Of a stretch of 36,676 bases of DNA, positions 1-7,581 are shown piece by piece. This DNA is from Vibrio cyclitrophicus (GTDB lineage Bacteria > Pseudomonadota > Gammaproteobacteria > Enterobacterales > Vibrionaceae), in contig CP065368.1 in assembly GCA_023206055.1 (NCBI GenBank), forward strand, positions 1 through 36,676, in the 5' to 3' direction. Positions within the stretch are counted from its first letter, which is position 1; each line of letters opens with the position of its first letter. Under the pieces are notes generated by a model. It made no database searches. It saw only the letters and a list, made by a program, of their open reading frames with translations, and was not told where the DNA came from. The position numbers and the translations under genes were made by a program.

Positions 1-1662
1 AAGATAAGACGCACACCCTAAACCTGACCACTCACCTCTTCCCCCATTTTGGGTAGTGCTAACATCTGCTGGAAGTAATACATTGTTATTAACTCCACCT
101 TGCCAGCCCAACGTATCATATTCTGGCAAAGTCGTTATTGGCGCTTGGCTTGGTAAGTTTAAACTTGTCCATGAACCTTCCATCAGAGACTGGCCGACGC
201 CGAGTATCATGTTAAATTCAAAGGGGAGCCCGCCCATGGTTTCAACTTCTAGGGCAGTAATCCTCTCTTTATTTCTTTGTACAACAGATTCTGCTGTTAA
301 AAATTCCCAATGAAAGGCCAAATTAGATGCAGACGCATCAATAAATGTATCCCCCACATTCGTGGCATTCCCATAATATAACTGATAACTAATAGCACCT
401 GTGCCACGATACTCAGACGCGCTAGGTGGGATGTTCATGCCTACATATTCACCCTGCTTTATTGGTAAATTGACGTTAAACTCATTTAATCCAATAGTTG
501 CAGTGAATATCACCTCCCTCTCGACAGTGAACGTATCTCCGGCTCTTGAGTAAACCCTCACTTTAAACTCGGAACCATCGACCGTTACGGAGCCATACTT
601 TACCAAAGAAAGCACTTTATCCTCCGTAGCCGCTACACCAATAACCCAATCGCCACCTGAAGATAGGGTCAGCCCATCATTTGGCATGATATTAGTTCCA
701 AGGTAGTACTTTGGGATGTATGAATCATTATTTAATTTACTCAGTTGATCGCTGTGATGTTTTATCTCACTTGCATTCTCTGAGAGAGCTTTTGCATTCT
801 GATCCGGTTTCAAAGAACAACCATCCCATTGGATGCCTATTCGCGCGCCTTTTGGTGATGGTCCGTTGTCACTGTCTGTAAAGTCATTAGAATCGCCAAT
901 TCCAACATAAAATCCAAGTGAATTTGTTTGAAGCTCAATCTTAAGTCCATTACTCGCGTAATGACCTAAATACACCCCTTTGGGTACAAATAAATCAACC
1001 TCAACGGTATGATCGCCAGCATTTAAAACGCCTAGAGGTACTCTTTTTCTAAGAGTAAAAGAACCCGTATCACCAACTCTTTCATACATCTTTATCGAGA
1101 CACTTGTATTGTCTTCTTTTACATTTAAATGCACTTGTTTTACGAAGCAATCACTAGCAATTGGGGTCGCTTCTACCCAGGTAGCATTATTACTTGCTGT
1201 ACTATCTTCTTTATTAGCGACACCACCCTCTAGTTTATTGATATCTTCGCCTAATAACGAGTTTTGCAGGTCAAGCAACGCTTTTTCATTGGTAATGGCT
1301 TTTTCATACGCTTGCTTTGCAACATCGTATGTTGATTCAACCCAAGAACCAGAACCAGAATTACCGACCTTTCCATACAATCCATTCAATTCAGGAGTGG
1401 GATCATTCCAAACTTCAGCAAGTGTGTTTTCAGCATGGTTTAAATCGGCATCCATGTGAGCTTTAGTTGCAAAAGCCTCACGTCCTTTAACCATTGCGGT
1501 GATTGCACCCCATTTATCTGCAATATCCTTGCTTATCGATGGCTTCAATACACCATCAATTAAAATGGAATCGGCTTCGCCACCTTTTAAGACTTGATTT
1601 AACCAATCAATGTTTTTTTGAAATTCAGCGACAAGCTGAAAAAAGTTGTTGCTGTTATTCAT
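1..1662 (-). CDS. Tail protein with SGNH/sialate-esterase-like domain, residues 1-554 (continues at 36676)
   Basis: This is the N-terminal 554 codons of an 851-residue protein. The frame starts at ATG 1662, has no stop down to base 1, and continues in phase at 36676, so the window edges cut one gene. Residues 1 to about 480 are Asn/Ser-rich and predicted mostly beta, as expected of an elongated tail fibre or baseplate protein. Residues 488-495 read LGVGQSLM, the block I 'GQS' nucleophile motif of SGNH hydrolases and sialate O-acetylesterases (PF03629-like), with Ser492 as the expected nucleophile. The rest of the catalytic domain lies in the 35783-36676 part. The start overlaps the upstream minor tail gene by 8 bases. 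The gene is visibly more AT-rich than its neighbours, which suggests module exchange. Inference: it binds and deacetylates a host surface glycan during adsorption. The esterase family is fairly sure; the substrate is unknown. Confidence 0.85.
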   Translation of the reverse strand, partial: MNNSNNFFQLVAEFQKNIDWLNQVLKGGEADSILIDGVLKPSISKDIADKWGAITAMVKGREAFATKAHMDADLNHAENTLAEVWNDPTPELNGLYGKVGNSGSGSWVESTYDVAKQAYEKAITNEKALLDLQNSLLGEDINKLEGGVANKEDSTASNNATWVEATPIASDCFVKQVHLNVKEDNTSVSIKMYERVGDTGSFTLRKRVPLGVLNAGDHTVEVDLFVPKGVYLGHYASNGLKIELQTNSLGFYVGIGDSNDFTDSDNGPSPKGARIGIQWDGCSLKPDQNAKALSENASEIKHHSDQLSKLNNDSYIPKYYLGTNIMPNDGLTLSSGGDWVIGVAATEDKVLSLVKYGSVTVDGSEFKVRVYSRAGDTFTVEREVIFTATIGLNEFNVNLPIKQGEYVGMNIPPSASEYRGTGAISYQLYYGNATNVGDTFIDASASNLAFHWEFLTAESVVQRNKERITALEVETMGGLPFEFNMILGVGQSLMEGSWTSLNLPSQAPITTLPEYDTLGWQGGVNNNVLLPADVSTTQNGGRGEWSGLGCASYL

Positions 1663-2143
1663 TCTTCCAGCTCTCTGTGTAATAACGGGACATGGCCACA
1701 CCGGCCACAAATTCGTCGAGCGTATGCGGTGCCAGTACGGACGCCACCACGGCTTCGTCGGGGCTTCGGTAGGCTTTGCGGATCTCGATGATGCTTTTAA
1801 AAATCGAATAGCGACGGCCGGGGGTTTCATCATCAGCGGGATGGCTGACAAACCGGCATTCATGATCAATAAGCTGATCACCCACTAACACCGGCAAGTT
1901 AAACCACACCGTGCCGCCTTGGATGGCGTAATCAATAAAGCCGACAAAGTCGTTACGTTTATCGGCTTCTATCAACCATTCGGCGGTCATTTTGGTGGGC
2001 ACGTTTTGGCTAATTCGTCGCTGCCGGGCGTGGCCCGTGGTCATTTCTGTGCGCAAGATATTAGGCTGGCGCTTTAGTTTGTATGGAGCCAGTAAAGGAG
2101 CGCCGAAGGTTTCCACTGGCCAGTTAATGGTTAACAGTGACAC
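1655..2143 (-). CDS. Minor tail protein (162 aa)
   Basis: This gene follows the tape measure gene by 2 bases. I chose GTG 2143 as the start because the strong SD AAGGGAGG, inside the last codons of the tape measure gene, sits 8 bases upstream; a longer frame from GTG 2176 would ignore it. The product is compact, soluble and lacks membrane segments. Near residue 28 it has an LRTEMTTGHARQR segment of a kind common in short tail-tip proteins of Vibrio/Shewanella-type siphophages. By position (after the tape measure, before the fibre/DUF1833/NlpC/gpJ genes) it corresponds to lambda gpM/gpL or a distal tail protein. I do not recognise a more exact family. Confidence 0.75.
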   Translation of the reverse strand: MSLLTINWPVETFGAPLLAPYKLKRQPNILRTEMTTGHARQRRISQNVPTKMTAEWLIEADKRNDFVGFIDYAIQGGTVWFNLPVLVGDQLIDHECRFVSHPADDETPGRRYSIFKSIIEIRKAYRSPDEAVVASVLAPHTLDEFVAGVAMSRYYTESWKNE

Positions 2144-2145
2144 GG

Positions 2146-4539
2146 TTAAAACCTCCCTTGGCGCTGTAAGCCCCACATTGTTTGATACCCGCTGGTGACG
2201 TCGCCACCTTGCTGTTGGTCTTGCAGTAGAATGCGGATCACCTTGCGGCCAAACTCATCCTCTTGGGCTTCTGCCGTTTCAGCCACATAACCGGCTGGGG
2301 CGTTTTCTATTTTCACCACAACGTCACCACCTCCCCCACTTTTGCCCGATTGCCCGGACATAACGGCGGAATACATCTGATCCAGTTGTTTGGCGCTGTC
2401 ATTGGTATAAACCCTTTCGCCTTTATCCAGCAACCAGGTACCTTCACGCGGTACGCTACTGATCCCGCTGTGAGCCATACCCGCCACACCGCCAGCGGCT
2501 AGGGCTGAAATAGAGGCAGCAATTGGGGTTGTGACAGCCAACGCGGCCGCCATTGCACCAGGAGCCGCAACAGGGCCAACAATTGGAATGGCAGCGGTAG
2601 ACGCAAAGGCATTCAAGCCCGCTTGCAGTGATGCGGCTTGCGCGTTCGCGGCTAACCCAGCGGCACCGGCCACGGCGGTGGTTTTACCGACAAGAAGTTG
2701 CACCGCTTGATAGGCCAACCATTGGCCAGCCATTTGACCTAGGGCGTTAATCACTGATCGTGACATGCCTTCGGCCATGTTTTTAAACGCATCACCCAAT
2801 GATTGAGAATCAAAGATCACGCTTTCAAATGCGTTGCCCATATTGCGTGAAAAGGTGTTCAACATGTTGGCGGTTAGCTCATCCATGTTGGTCATGTTTT
2901 CTTGCAATGATTCGCTGTAACGCGCCCAGAACCCTTTGTTTTGTTCTTCTCGCGCGGCTAATTGTTCGGCTTCGATTAGCGTTAAATTGGCCTGGTGCTC
3001 TGTCCAAAGCAGTTCACGATTAGCAAAGTATTCATTTTCAAGTGCTTGCTGTAGCTCTTGATTGTTGGCGCTGGCTTCATAGGCGGCTTGGAATTGCTGG
3101 GATAACTTCGCCATACGATCTTGATAGGCGAAAGACTCCTGGGCGGCGGCTTGTTGCTCTCCGGCAGCCTGAAGGGCTAAACGGCGTTGCCATTCCACTT
3201 GCATTTGATTGGTCGCAGCGCGAAACGCTGTAACGGATTTATCTTCTTTGTTGGTGCTGGTTTCGCCCTCGGGCGGCTTGTTGTTCGGTTGGTTGTAATT
3301 GATGCTTGCGGCGTAATCCTTAGCCAGCTGATCAAACTTAGATTTAGTGTTTTGGTACCAGGCTTCTATCCCTTCCGACGGTAACGGCTCACTGGCTAAA
3401 GATCGTAATTCCCAAATCGCTTGGTTTAGGTCCAGTTGCGCTTGGTTAACGGTCGAAGTATCAAACAGCTGGGGCGCTGGCATGTTGGAAAACTGGCGCA
3501 ATGACGCGGCCATGTTGGCGGCTTCATCACTGAAGTTTCCCGCTAAATCTAACGCCGCTTGAATGGGTGCAATCACCACATTGAAGATAAAGCGCCCTAG
3601 CTCATGCAAACCCGTGGTGATCGCTTGGGACGCGACCATAAACCCAATTCTGAACCCTTCCCATGCCACCGTTAAGCCTTCGACAATCAATTGAACGCCG
3701 CGCAAACTGTCGGCCATGATGCCCACGCCCTGGGTGGTGGTGTGGATACCTTCGGCGATCATGTTGTTCATGCCGCCAAACTGCTGGGAATAGTTCAGGA
3801 ACTCATCAGCCAACGCGGCCACGATTGGGGCCAGTTGGGTGGTGATTTGTTGTTTTACTGCGGTTGTGGTTGCGCCCACTTTGTACATGGCATCATTGGC
3901 CATTTCGACTTTGGCCGCGTCCACTCGGGATAATGTGATTCCCAGGTAGTCGGCTTCTTCTGCCATGGCGTGTAAGCCATCAGCACCACCGGCAAGCATG
4001 TTCACCATGCCGACGCCTTCGGAATCGAACAGTTTAAACGCCAGGCGTACACGCTCGGATTGGCCTTCTACTTCGGTAAAGGCATCAGCCAACTGGTACA
4101 GCTGTTCGTCTGGGGTCATTTCGCCAAGTTGCTGGGCATCCAGCCCCAATTGCTGCAAGGCGGATACCGCCTCGCCACTTCCCTGGGCCGCTTCTGCGAT
4201 CCGGCGGGTCATGCGTTGCAAAGACATATCAAGGTTTTTAGTCCCGACGCCGGTTAGTTCACTGGCGTGGCGAAACTGGGTTAGGGCTTCGGTTGATATG
4301 CCGATCCGGTCGGCAAATTTGGCGGTTTGGTCAATAATGGCCGCTTGTTGGTTGTAGACCAGCAATAACGCACCGGCGGCAGCGGTCGCCGCGCCAGCGG
4401 TCGCCTTAGCCGCAACAGACACCGTTTTACTGATCGAATCCGACCAGGTTTTGGCACTCTTCTGCGATTTTTTCAGCTCACTGGTGAACTGGGCGCTGTT
4501 GGCGTACAGCGCCACGGTAAGTTTGGCAATATCTGACAT
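2146..4539 (-). CDS. Tail tape measure protein (797 aa)
   Basis: This protein sets siphovirus tail length and is ejected ahead of the DNA. It is the largest protein of the tail-assembly block. It has a helical N-terminus rich in Ala, Gln, Ser and Lys (residues 1-45), a short hydrophobic Ala-rich segment (about 42-62), long coiled-coil stretches (about 430-560) and hydrophobic Ala/Gly segments (about 600-700), all typical of lambda-type tape measure proteins. ATG 4539 overlaps the stop of the frameshifted chaperone extension as TAATG, so translation is coupled. At 797 residues, and the usual roughly 1.5 angstrom per residue, the tail would be about 120 nm long. The Gly-rich C-terminal region (GGGGDVVVKIENAP) resembles the lambda-family C-terminal domain. 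Confidence 0.93.
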   Translation of the reverse strand: MSDIAKLTVALYANSAQFTSELKKSQKSAKTWSDSISKTVSVAAKATAGAATAAAGALLLVYNQQAAIIDQTAKFADRIGISTEALTQFRHASELTGVGTKNLDMSLQRMTRRIAEAAQGSGEAVSALQQLGLDAQQLGEMTPDEQLYQLADAFTEVEGQSERVRLAFKLFDSEGVGMVNMLAGGADGLHAMAEEADYLGITLSRVDAAKVEMANDAMYKVGATTTAVKQQITTQLAPIVAALADEFLNYSQQFGGMNNMIAEGIHTTTQGVGIMADSLRGVQLIVEGLTVAWEGFRIGFMVASQAITTGLHELGRFIFNVVIAPIQAALDLAGNFSDEAANMAASLRQFSNMPAPQLFDTSTVNQAQLDLNQAIWELRSLASEPLPSEGIEAWYQNTKSKFDQLAKDYAASINYNQPNNKPPEGETSTNKEDKSVTAFRAATNQMQVEWQRRLALQAAGEQQAAAQESFAYQDRMAKLSQQFQAAYEASANNQELQQALENEYFANRELLWTEHQANLTLIEAEQLAAREEQNKGFWARYSESLQENMTNMDELTANMLNTFSRNMGNAFESVIFDSQSLGDAFKNMAEGMSRSVINALGQMAGQWLAYQAVQLLVGKTTAVAGAAGLAANAQAASLQAGLNAFASTAAIPIVGPVAAPGAMAAALAVTTPIAASISALAAGGVAGMAHSGISSVPREGTWLLDKGERVYTNDSAKQLDQMYSAVMSGQSGKSGGGGDVVVKIENAPAGYVAETAEAQEDEFGRKVIRILLQDQQQGGDVTSGYQTMWGLQRQGRF

Positions 4540-4796
4540 TACAAAAGCAGCCTTTCGCAGACGCTAACCTGTTGGTCAACGTTTTGGTGATCAATAACAC
4601 GGGGTGATTGGGTGCCGGCTCCCGGGTTGGGTGCGGGCTTTCCTCCCCCGGCCGCTTCGCGTTTTAAGGCAAAATGGGCAAGCCATAGCGCCATTAATTC
4701 GCTGTCAACGCTGTGATATAGGGTGCGAGGATCGACGATCCCCAGCACTTCAGCTAAACCGAAGTAAAACCGAAGGGCTGGATCGTCGGTTAGTCT
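4539..4796 (-). CDS. Tail assembly chaperone T-extension, made by -1 frameshift
   Basis: This is a lambda gpT-like extension with no ATG or SD of its own. The frame is open from the A7 slip site at 4802-4796 through to TAA at 4541-4539 and lies exactly in the -1 frame of the upstream chaperone gene. Slippage on A-AAA-AAA gives ...EAKK-RLTDDPALRF..., a product of about 200 residues. The extension ends in a Gly/Pro-rich stretch (AAGGGKPAPNPGAG) and its stop overlaps the tape measure start (TAATG). An isolated GTG at 4748 could in principle start a 69-residue protein, but the arrangement matches the conserved G/G-T frameshift of siphoviruses, where gpG-T recruits the tube protein and binds the tape measure. 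Confidence 0.85.
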   Translation of the reverse strand, partial: RLTDDPALRFYFGLAEVLGIVDPRTLYHSVDSELMALWLAHFALKREAAGGGKPAPNPGAGTQSPRVIDHQNVDQQVSVCERLLL

Positions 4797-5140
4797 TTTT
4801 TTGCTTCGTCCTCGGCGTCATCCCCCAAGAAGTTAAGCTGAACCAACTTATTCACAGCGGCGTTAATAGCCACCATGGTGTGAACTTCCATTAAGTCTTC
4901 AGCGGTGACGCTTTCTGACATCGGTTGGTCTTCTTCATCTAAAAGCGAATCCAACAGAAATTGGGCGGCGGCTTTGTTGAGCTTTTCCGCGTCTTGTGAC
5001 GTTTGAAACTCTCGCATTGATTTATCGTGCTTGTTTAAGCGGGCAGCACTTAAACGGCGCGCTGGGAACTCACCACCCAAAACAGTGACCGTAACAGGGG
5101 CCAGTTTTGGACCGTTCAATAGTTGGCTTTTCAAATTCAT
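4790..5140 (-). CDS. Tail assembly chaperone, gpG-like (116 aa)
   Basis: This is the small acidic protein between the tail tube and tape measure genes, the invariant position of tail assembly chaperones. The N-terminal half (residues 1-40, with VTVTVLGGEFPARRLS) looks beta-rich and the C-terminal half (about 45-110) is helical. It ends in GDDAEDEAKKD, encoded across the A7 slip site, so most ribosomes stop at TAA 4792-4790 and a minority shift to make the longer product. It coats the tape measure before tube polymerisation and is absent from mature virions in lambda. Function is assigned from position and the frameshift rather than from sequence similarity. Confidence 0.88.
   Translation of the reverse strand: MNLKSQLLNGPKLAPVTVTVLGGEFPARRLSAARLNKHDKSMREFQTSQDAEKLNKAAAQFLLDSLLDEEDQPMSESVTAEDLMEVHTMVAINAAVNKLVQLNFLGDDAEDEAKKD
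4795..4802 (-). promoter_or_regulatory. Programmed -1 ribosomal frameshift site (A AAA AAA G)
   Basis: Seven consecutive A residues on the minus strand, followed by G, sit two codons before the stop of the gpG-like frame (GCA AAA AAA GAC TAA). Both tRNA-Lys can re-pair after a one-base backward slip. The -1 frame is open for 85 further codons. The stop codon close behind the slip site would promote pausing. I did not identify a confident downstream pseudoknot. Confidence 0.83.
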
Positions 5141-5153
5141 GGGTTACTTATCC

Positions 5154-5606
5154 TTATGCGGCTGGGGTTGTAATGCCGCGAGTAATAGCGTTTTGTTTAC
5201 CAGCAACCACCAAATACATGGGTTTGCTTTTATCCAGTTCTTGTTGCGACCAACCGCCAAGAACAATGGTCATATCTGCCCAGCGACTGTTGGGAAACTC
5301 GATGCGAATTTTGACCGTTTCGCCCGCTTCGGCTTTGGTCAGTAGCGCTTGCAAATCGGTGTCGCCTGGATCATCCAAAAAGACAAATTCTTTGTCTGGA
5401 CCTTCTGGCAAATCCGACATGTATTTGCGGTCGGTATCGATCAGGCGGGTACATTCAACAAAGCCGGCGGTTTTGCCCGTTACGCCGACGGCGTCGGCAT
5501 CTTTAAGCAGTTTTAGCGCGGCGGTTTCATCAGAAATAGCGCCGAACAGTACGCGGGTACCAGCTGGCAATTTTGCGTAAGTGCTAGGTTCTGCGGGTGT
5601 GGTCAT
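5154..5606 (-). CDS. Major tail tube protein (150 aa)
   Basis: This protein polymerises into the tail tube. It lies between the tail terminator candidate and the chaperone gene, the standard place for the tube subunit. The protein is of the right size (lambda gpV is larger because of an extra Ig domain). It is beta-rich and contains the segments AGTRVLFGAIS and VKIRIEFPNSRWADMTIVLGGW. There is no Ig-like extension. The ATG at 5606 is preceded by GGGAGAGAACACCC, with GGGAG as SD. Highly expressed structural genes usually have strong SDs, as here. Assigned from order and fold-like character. Confidence 0.8.
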   Translation of the reverse strand: MTTPAEPSTYAKLPAGTRVLFGAISDETAALKLLKDADAVGVTGKTAGFVECTRLIDTDRKYMSDLPEGPDKEFVFLDDPGDTDLQALLTKAEAGETVKIRIEFPNSRWADMTIVLGGWSQQELDKSKPMYLVVAGKQNAITRGITTPAA

Positions 5607-5621
5607 GGGTGTTCTCTCCCG

Positions 5622-6008
5622 TTAATGGTTTATGACAAAGTCCCGGTTAAATTGGTAACTGCTGGGACCGTCTTCACTTTCCAGCCATTGGTCAAAGCCA
5701 CCACTAAAAGTGGCCATTTGAATGGGGTAAGCGTTGGCGGTGCCTGGGTTTAATTCACCGTTAAAGTGGTCCAGTTGCTTGGCAATCAGATCAGCCAGTT
5801 GTTTTCCCTGGTCGGGGTCTTGGTGGTAAACGGTCAGGCTGTAGCTGTCTTCTCGTATGCCCGTTCGTTGCAAGTTGCCAGGGATAAACCCGGGCGTAAT
5901 GCAGCGATAGACCACGGCGGTATCGGCTTGCTCTGGCCGTTTCAGCCAATAGCAATCCAACCCGGTTAAGTTGCTTAACCAGGTATTAAAGGCTTGCTCT
6001 AGGGTCAT
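5622..6008 (-). CDS. Tail terminator-like protein (128 aa)
   Basis: This is a small alpha/beta protein between the gp10-like completion protein and the tube protein, the position of lambda gpU or HK97-type tail terminators. These form the hexameric ring that stops tube growth and joins tail to head. Visible features are an N-terminal helix (LEQAFNTWLSNL), a beta strand around TAVVYRCITPG and YSLTVYHQD, and a helix QGKQLADLIAKQLDHF, which fits the terminator fold. It overlaps the upstream gene by ATGA (6008-6005), showing translational coupling. Confidence 0.7.
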   Translation of the reverse strand: MTLEQAFNTWLSNLTGLDCYWLKRPEQADTAVVYRCITPGFIPGNLQRTGIREDSYSLTVYHQDPDQGKQLADLIAKQLDHFNGELNPGTANAYPIQMATFSGGFDQWLESEDGPSSYQFNRDFVINH

Positions 6009-6442
6009 TTTGCTTGCTTCTTGATTGCTTTTTGAATTTCGGTGGCCAGAACGGTGCGAAACTTACTGACAACACGGTGACGGTTTTCAAATAAGGCAGG
6101 GCGCATGAATGGATCCGCTGTTTGTTTGGCGGTGCCGTATTCTTGAGCGATAGCCTTTTGGCTGTGCTTTTTCGTTGGACCAACACGGGTGGCCAGGGCG
6201 TTATCTTTGCCGCCGTGCTTACTGTCTAACTTCTTGGTGGTGATCTTGATGCTGTCGCGCATGTGTTCGCCATCGTCGCCGGCTTCGTCGTAACCCGCGC
6301 CCATGGCCATGGCAAACTGAACCCCGCCCATGGCTTCGCGACTGGCTTTTCGCAAGGTGCGTAAACCGGCCTTTTCGCCAATATCGGTCAGGGCTTTTTC
6401 TAGCTCTTTCAAGCCGGATACATCCCAGCTATCAATTTGCAT
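6005..6442 (-). CDS. HK97 gp10-like head-tail/tail completion protein (145 aa)
   Basis: It matches the HK97-gp10-like family in size, position and layout: an N-terminal amphipathic helix (VSGLKELEKALTDIGEKAG), a strand-rich middle (DSIKITTKKL), the recurrent late motif EYGTAKQTADPFMRPAL and a basic C-terminal helix. The 'YGT...ADPFMRPA' signature is the strongest evidence. These proteins sit at the neck and are needed to attach tails. It overlaps the next gene by ATGA. Confidence 0.87.
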   Translation of the reverse strand: MQIDSWDVSGLKELEKALTDIGEKAGLRTLRKASREAMGGVQFAMAMGAGYDEAGDDGEHMRDSIKITTKKLDSKHGGKDNALATRVGPTKKHSQKAIAQEYGTAKQTADPFMRPALFENRHRVVSKFRTVLATEIQKAIKKQAK

Positions 6443-6444
6443 GG

Positions 6445-6798
6445 TTAGACCTCCGGTTTAATCGGTGGTGGTGTTGATTTCGGGTTGGCGTCGGCGTCCA
6501 GGATAAGTTCCTGGCGACGCGGATCGGAATCGTTCACCCCGGTGATTTTCATCCAACGGCCGCGCCACTGCATCCAATGGCCTGGCTCGATGTTTTCACG
6601 CCAGCGCAACTTCCACTGGTAACCATTTAAGGTTTGTTCGCGGTCGTTCCCAGTGCTTTGGCCACTTGAGCTTTGCAATAACTCCGCCCAGGGGCTGGCT
6701 TCCTTTTCTAACTGGACCGTAGGCGCACCGCCGGGGCTTTTGCCTTCGATGGTGCGATATAGGGTTATGCGTTGGTTGAGTTTGCCGGCGGTGATCAT
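6445..6798 (-). CDS. Head-tail adaptor / head closure protein (117 aa)
   Basis: It resembles the SPP1 gp16 / HK97 head-tail joining family (PF05521-like): N-terminal GKLNQRITLYR, then WAELLQSSSGQS, a strand-rich stretch QWKLRWRENIEPGHWMQWRGRWMKITGVND and a short Pro-rich tail. The 'lr.ri.i...W..w.g..y.I.gv.d' order is the family hallmark. It closes the capsid after packaging. ATG 6798 overlaps the stop of the upstream connector gene as ATGA. Confidence 0.88.
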   Translation of the reverse strand: MITAGKLNQRITLYRTIEGKSPGGAPTVQLEKEASPWAELLQSSSGQSTGNDREQTLNGYQWKLRWRENIEPGHWMQWRGRWMKITGVNDSDPRRQELILDADANPKSTPPPIKPEV

Positions 6799-7148
6799 AA
6801 GTTGCCCCCGTAAGGTACCAAGCGATAAACACCGGTTAAGGCGTGAAACCCTTCTGGTATTTCCTTTAGGGTTAATTCGCTGGTTTGCTCTCGATTTCGG
6901 TAAAAGTGAGCAACCATCAATTTAATGGCCAACTTTAAATCTTCACCGCCGTGGCGCTGTTCATCCAAGGCGATAGCATCCAGATCACTTTCTGGGATTT
7001 CTGCACGAGTGGCGTAGACGTGGCGCTGTAACTCAGTTTCTAATCGGGCACTGGCCGCCAAGCCATACGCGTTCAGCTCATCGTCTTGACTGGTGTCGTC
7101 TTCATCGACTTTGCACTGTTTTTTGATTTCTTCGAGTGACAGCAACAT
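6795..7148 (-). CDS. Head-tail connector protein, gp6-like (117 aa)
   Basis: It resembles the Phage_gp6 / Phage_connect_1 family (PF05135-like). It starts MLLSLEEIKKQCKVD.DD..QDDEL, followed by helices, a run of strand residues around QRHVYATRAEIPESD, and a helix EDLKLAIKLMVAHFYRNRE that is characteristic of the family. The protein binds the portal ring beneath the capsid. It lies three bases after the acidic gene and overlaps the adaptor gene (ATGA). Confidence 0.88.
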   Translation of the reverse strand: MLLSLEEIKKQCKVDEDDTSQDDELNAYGLAASARLETELQRHVYATRAEIPESDLDAIALDEQRHGGEDLKLAIKLMVAHFYRNREQTSELTLKEIPEGFHALTGVYRLVPYGGNL

Positions 7149-7151
7149 GGT

Positions 7152-7523
7152 TTACGCCTCCACTGGCTTGGCCATGCCTCGGTCAATCAAACGCTGGACT
7201 GTTTCCGGGGTCGCGGTGTAACGATCACCTGGTTTATAGGTGTGTATCGCTGTCGCGAGTCCCGTATTCAGCACACAAGTGGCCAGATTGTCGTCCTTTG
7301 GTTCTTCTTGGTTTTCCAAAGGCGGGGTTTCTTCCGGCTCTTGTTGGCTTTCAGCCTCTGGCGCGGCGGGTTCTTCTTCCGGGTCTTGTTGGACTTCTTC
7401 CGGCTCTTTCGAGCTTTCAGCTTCTACCGGTGCGGGATCGGGTTGGGTTGGCTCTTGGGTTTCTGGTGCCGGTTGTTCTTCCGGCTTTTCAACCTTTTTA
7501 GCCGCTGCTTTACGTGCTGCCAT
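7152..7523 (-). CDS. Acidic Pro/Glu-rich virion-region protein (123 aa)
   Basis: A basic N-terminus (MAARKAAAKKVEK) leads into about 65 residues of repetitive P/E/Q/A sequence with no predicted fold, then a compact C-terminal domain (about 80-123) with YKPGDRYTATPETVQRLIDRGMAKPVEA. That C-terminal pattern resembles short domains found in proteins encoded just after capsid genes of HK97-type phages. The low-complexity acidic linker would be extended. It may be a head decoration or head-assembly factor; function is not known. It is the first gene after the 7541-7568 terminator, so its expression may depend on readthrough or antitermination. Confidence 0.75.
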   Translation of the reverse strand: MAARKAAAKKVEKPEEQPAPETQEPTQPDPAPVEAESSKEPEEVQQDPEEEPAAPEAESQQEPEETPPLENQEEPKDDNLATCVLNTGLATAIHTYKPGDRYTATPETVQRLIDRGMAKPVEA

Positions 7524-7540
7524 GATGTTTCCTTATCGAC

Positions 7541-7568
7541 AATAAAAAACGGGGCCATTGTGGCCCCG
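7541..7568 (-). terminator. Intrinsic terminator after the capsid gene
   Basis: On the minus strand a 7-bp GC-rich stem (CGGGGCC / GGCCCCG, loop 5) is followed directly by six T residues. It lies 14 bases beyond the capsid stop, inside the structural operon. It probably gives extra capsid mRNA relative to downstream genes unless antiterminated. Confidence 0.85.
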
Positions 7569-7581
7569 GTTAGTTAGCGAA

